Shown here piece by piece: positions 21,404-23,275 of a stretch of 23,275 nt of DNA. A program made the position numbers and the translations under genes. The DNA comes from an uncultured bacterium (lineage in GTDB: Bacteria; Bdellovibrionota_C; UBA2361; CAKMMH01). The notes beneath the pieces are model-generated. The model did no database searches. It was not told the origin of the DNA and saw only the letters and a program-made list of their open reading frames with translations. The stretch is from contig CAKMMH010000004.1 in assembly GCA_927798255.1 (NCBI GenBank), forward strand, positions 1 through 23,275, given 5' to 3'. Position 1 is the first letter of the stretch. Each line of letters begins with the position of its first letter.

Positions 21404-22750
21404 ATGAAAAAGTATTTTTCTATTATTACACTTGGTTGCGCGAAAAATACGGTAGATACCGAGTTTATTATTGGTATAATGGCAGATGCTGGATATGCAT
21501 ATACCTCTAATTTAGAAGAAGCAAAAGTTATTATTGTTAATTCTTGTGCATTTTTAAGCTCTAGTGTTAGCGAGAGTTTAAATGCAGTGTTTGAAGCTCA
21601 AGATTTAAGAAAGAATGGTAAATTAAAAACATTAGTCCTTACAGGTTGTTTGATACACAGATACAAAGACGAATTGTATGATAAACTTCCAGAAGTCGAT
21701 ATCTTTTTAAGTACAGAAGAAATAAAACATTTACCTAAGATTTTAAATAACAATTCTAAAGGAGCTTTTTATAAAAATTATGATGTATTTTTAGGAAATG
21801 AGAAATTGAAAAGGATTGTGACAGATGTTCCTTCTCCAGCCTATGTAAAGATTGCAGAAGGTTGTAATCATAGATGTGCATACTGCACTATTCCACTTAT
21901 AAAAGGAAAATTAAAAAGTCGAAGCATTTCATCAATTATAAAAGAAGTTAGAAGTTTAGTTAAAAATGGAGTTAAAGAAGTCAGTCTTATAGCACAAGAT
22001 TTAAGTGAATATGGAAGCGATCTTAAAGATGACACTAACTTAAATAAACTTATAGATAGTCTTCATAATGAAAAATTTCCTTGCAAATTTAGACTGCTTT
22101 ATTTATACCCAACAGGAATAAACGATGGGCTACTTAGTAGAATTGTAAAATATGATGATTTTTGTAATTACATAGATTTACCACTCCAACATTCAAGCGA
22201 GAATATTTTAAAGGCTATGTATAGGCCAGTAGGTAAATTTTCATCATGGAATATTATAAAAAAGATTCATGAAAAATATCCTCAAATATCAATTCGTACA
22301 ACATTCATAGTTGGTTTTCCAGGAGAAACAAGAGAGGATGTAGAAGATTTAAAGAATTTTGTTAAACAAGGTTATTTTTCAAGTGTTGGGATATTTGCTT
22401 ACTCTCATGAAGAGGGAAGTTTAGCATACAGTAAATATAAAGATTATAAACAAGACAAGAAACAGGTTAAAAGGGATATTAAAGAAATTGAAATTATTCA
22501 ACAGAAATTAAGAGTTGCTGAGCTAAAAAAATTAAAAGGAAAACAAATCAAGGTGCTACTTGAGGGGTTCCATAAGGATACGGATTTAATTTTAGTAGGA
22601 AGGACAGAGTTTCAAGCGCCAGAAGTTGACGGGGAAGTCTTGATTACTAATGTTGATCTTAGTAAAAGAGATATCAAGTTTGGAGAGTTTTATAATTCAG
22701 TAGTTACTAAAGTTGATGGTTACAATTTAGAAGCCTGTTTGATTGATTAA
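21404..22750 (+). CDS. rimO: Ribosomal protein S12 methylthiotransferase RimO
   Basis: A 448-residue radical-SAM enzyme that methylthiolates a conserved aspartate of ribosomal protein S12. The N-terminal UPF0004 domain carries three cluster-binding cysteines, C12 ('LGCAKNTVDTE'), C48 ('VNSCAFL') and C82 ('TGCLIHR'). The radical-SAM motif 'GCNHRCAYC' gives C154, C158 and C161, and 'LPLQHSS' lies in the barrel. The C-terminal TRAM domain spans about 375-446. 'LGCAKNTVD' and 'FLSTEEI' favour RimO over the tRNA enzyme MiaB. A clear AAGGA precedes the ATG. It is downstream of lolA and followed by a long inverted repeat. Confidence 0.93.
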   Translation: MKKYFSIITLGCAKNTVDTEFIIGIMADAGYAYTSNLEEAKVIIVNSCAFLSSSVSESLNAVFEAQDLRKNGKLKTLVLTGCLIHRYKDELYDKLPEVDIFLSTEEIKHLPKILNNNSKGAFYKNYDVFLGNEKLKRIVTDVPSPAYVKIAEGCNHRCAYCTIPLIKGKLKSRSISSIIKEVRSLVKNGVKEVSLIAQDLSEYGSDLKDDTNLNKLIDSLHNEKFPCKFRLLYLYPTGINDGLLSRIVKYDDFCNYIDLPLQHSSENILKAMYRPVGKFSSWNIIKKIHEKYPQISIRTTFIVGFPGETREDVEDLKNFVKQGYFSSVGIFAYSHEEGSLAYSKYKDYKQDKKQVKRDIKEIEIIQQKLRVAELKKLKGKQIKVLLEGFHKDTDLILVGRTEFQAPEVDGEVLITNVDLSKRDIKFGEFYNSVVTKVDGYNLEACLID

Positions 22751-22753
22751 CTA

Positions 22754-22808
22754 CCTTAGATTTTAGGAATTTTTGCGCGTTTTCTAGATAAAAATTCCTA
22801 AAATAAGG
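22754..22808. terminator. Long hairpin after rimO, probable terminator or processing element
   Basis: A perfect 14-bp inverted repeat, TTTTAGGAATTTTT (22761-22774) against AAAAATTCCTAAAA (22790-22803), with a 15-base loop. It is extended by CCTTA/TAAGG (22754-22758 and 22804-22808) across a two-base bulge. It starts 3 bases after the rimO stop. A T-tract forms part of the left arm and none follows the stem, so the mechanism is not a textbook intrinsic terminator. Confidence 0.55.
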
Positions 22809-22814
22809 CTAAAC

Positions 22815-22843
22815 TTGAAAAAGCATGGGATTTGTTATACAAT
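22815..22843 (+). promoter_or_regulatory. Sigma-70-type promoter upstream of pgl
   Basis: TTGAAA (22815-22820), 17 bases, TACAAT (22838-22843). This is a good -35 and -10 pair at optimal spacing, placed after the rimO hairpin and about 65 bases before the pgl start. Confidence 0.55.
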
Positions 22844-22908
22844 AAATAATCTCTTTTAAGGATGTTTATGTATTTAATTTAACTTAATTTTTATATGAGT
22901 GGATAACT

Positions 22909-23275
22909 ATGAAAAAGGCTGTCGTCGAAAAAATTGCACAAGTTGATTTTGCTGGTGTTGTGGCAGATGAGCTTAATCTAGCTATTAATGACTTTATAGA
23001 AGAAAAAGGTTTTTGTACCGTTGTATTAGCGGGTGGTAAAACGCCATCTTCTATTTATAGAAGTTTATCTGTACCTCCAAGACGTGATGAAATCGATTGG
23101 AAAAAGGTAAAGCTATTTTTAGATGATGAAAGATTTGTGCCTTTTGAAAGCGATCAAAATAACTTTAAAATGATATCAGAAACTCTTATAAGCAAGCTTC
23201 CACAGCAGCCTGAAATAGTTAAAATTGATACTGATAACACAACTGCAGAAAAATCTTGTAATAAATATAAAGAGG
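22909..23275 (+). CDS. pgl: 6-phosphogluconolactonase (partial, runs off the window)
   Basis: The first 122 residues of a cytoplasmic pentose-phosphate-pathway enzyme that hydrolyses 6-phosphogluconolactone. 'VVLAGGKTPSSIYRSL' and 'VKLFLDDERFVPFESDQNNF' match the two signature regions of the DevB/Pgl (NagB-like) family, with 'DDERFVP' in place of the usual GDERxVP. The start at 22909 has only a weak site upstream. A better AAGGA (22858-22862) sits in front of a 4-codon frame (ATG 22868, stop TAA 22880-22882) in another frame, which could be a leader. The 3' end lies beyond the window. Confidence 0.88.
   Translation, partial: MKKAVVEKIAQVDFAGVVADELNLAINDFIEEKGFCTVVLAGGKTPSSIYRSLSVPPRRDEIDWKKVKLFLDDERFVPFESDQNNFKMISETLISKLPQQPEIVKIDTDNTTAEKSCNKYKE

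Overview
This is a very AT-rich (mostly about 20-30% GC by eye) chromosomal window from a Gram-negative bacterium that probably has flagella. The envelope evidence is a TonB/TolA-type protein, TatA, a LolA-like lipoprotein carrier, a CMP-Kdo synthetase and an O-antigen-type ABC exporter. The flagellar evidence is a flagellin-like gene behind a near-perfect sigma-28 promoter. A GreB-type gene and RimO fit a proteobacterial or Bdellovibrio-like lineage, but the sequence alone does not fix the taxon.

Layout. (1) 1-3180: a TonB/TolA-like gene (-), tatA (+), and two overlapping minus-strand genes homologous to the alpha and beta subunits of thiamine-diphosphate dehydrogenases (E1), both lacking the usual cofactor residues. 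(2) 3288-4999: a RuvC-type nuclease overlapping a secreted endonuclease/exonuclease/phosphatase-family protein. (3) 5000-6240: an anomalous patch. It holds an orphan gene of clearly higher GC with its own terminator, a 3 x 17-bp repeat downstream and a duplicated start region upstream. Next to it is a greB reading frame broken by two in-frame stop codons. (4) 6355-9297: the sigma-28 promoter and a 636-residue flagellin-like protein with a beta-propeller-like middle, a tiny sigma-70 region-4 protein, and hypoxanthine phosphoribosyltransferase. (5) 9334-18057: a co-directional surface-polysaccharide locus with an ABC ATPase (Wzt type), a permease (Wzm type), two GT4 glycosyltransferases, a large membrane glycosyltransferase with a discoidin-like tail, KdsB, a P-loop kinase and a histidine-phosphatase-fold protein. 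(6) 18062-20389: a lone VirD4/TraG-type coupling ATPase on the minus strand. (7) 20717-23275: lolA-like, rimO and the start of 6-phosphogluconolactonase.

Working together: the genes from 9334 to about 15709 can assemble and export a glycan. KdsB would supply CMP-Kdo or a related CMP-sugar, and the adjacent kinase and phosphatase-like genes look like part of the same sugar-activation or modification module; that last step is inference. The most unusual objects are the propeller-carrying flagellin, the pair of degenerate E1 subunits, the doubly stopped greB beside a foreign-looking gene, and the nucleotidyltransferase-kinase-phosphatase trio.
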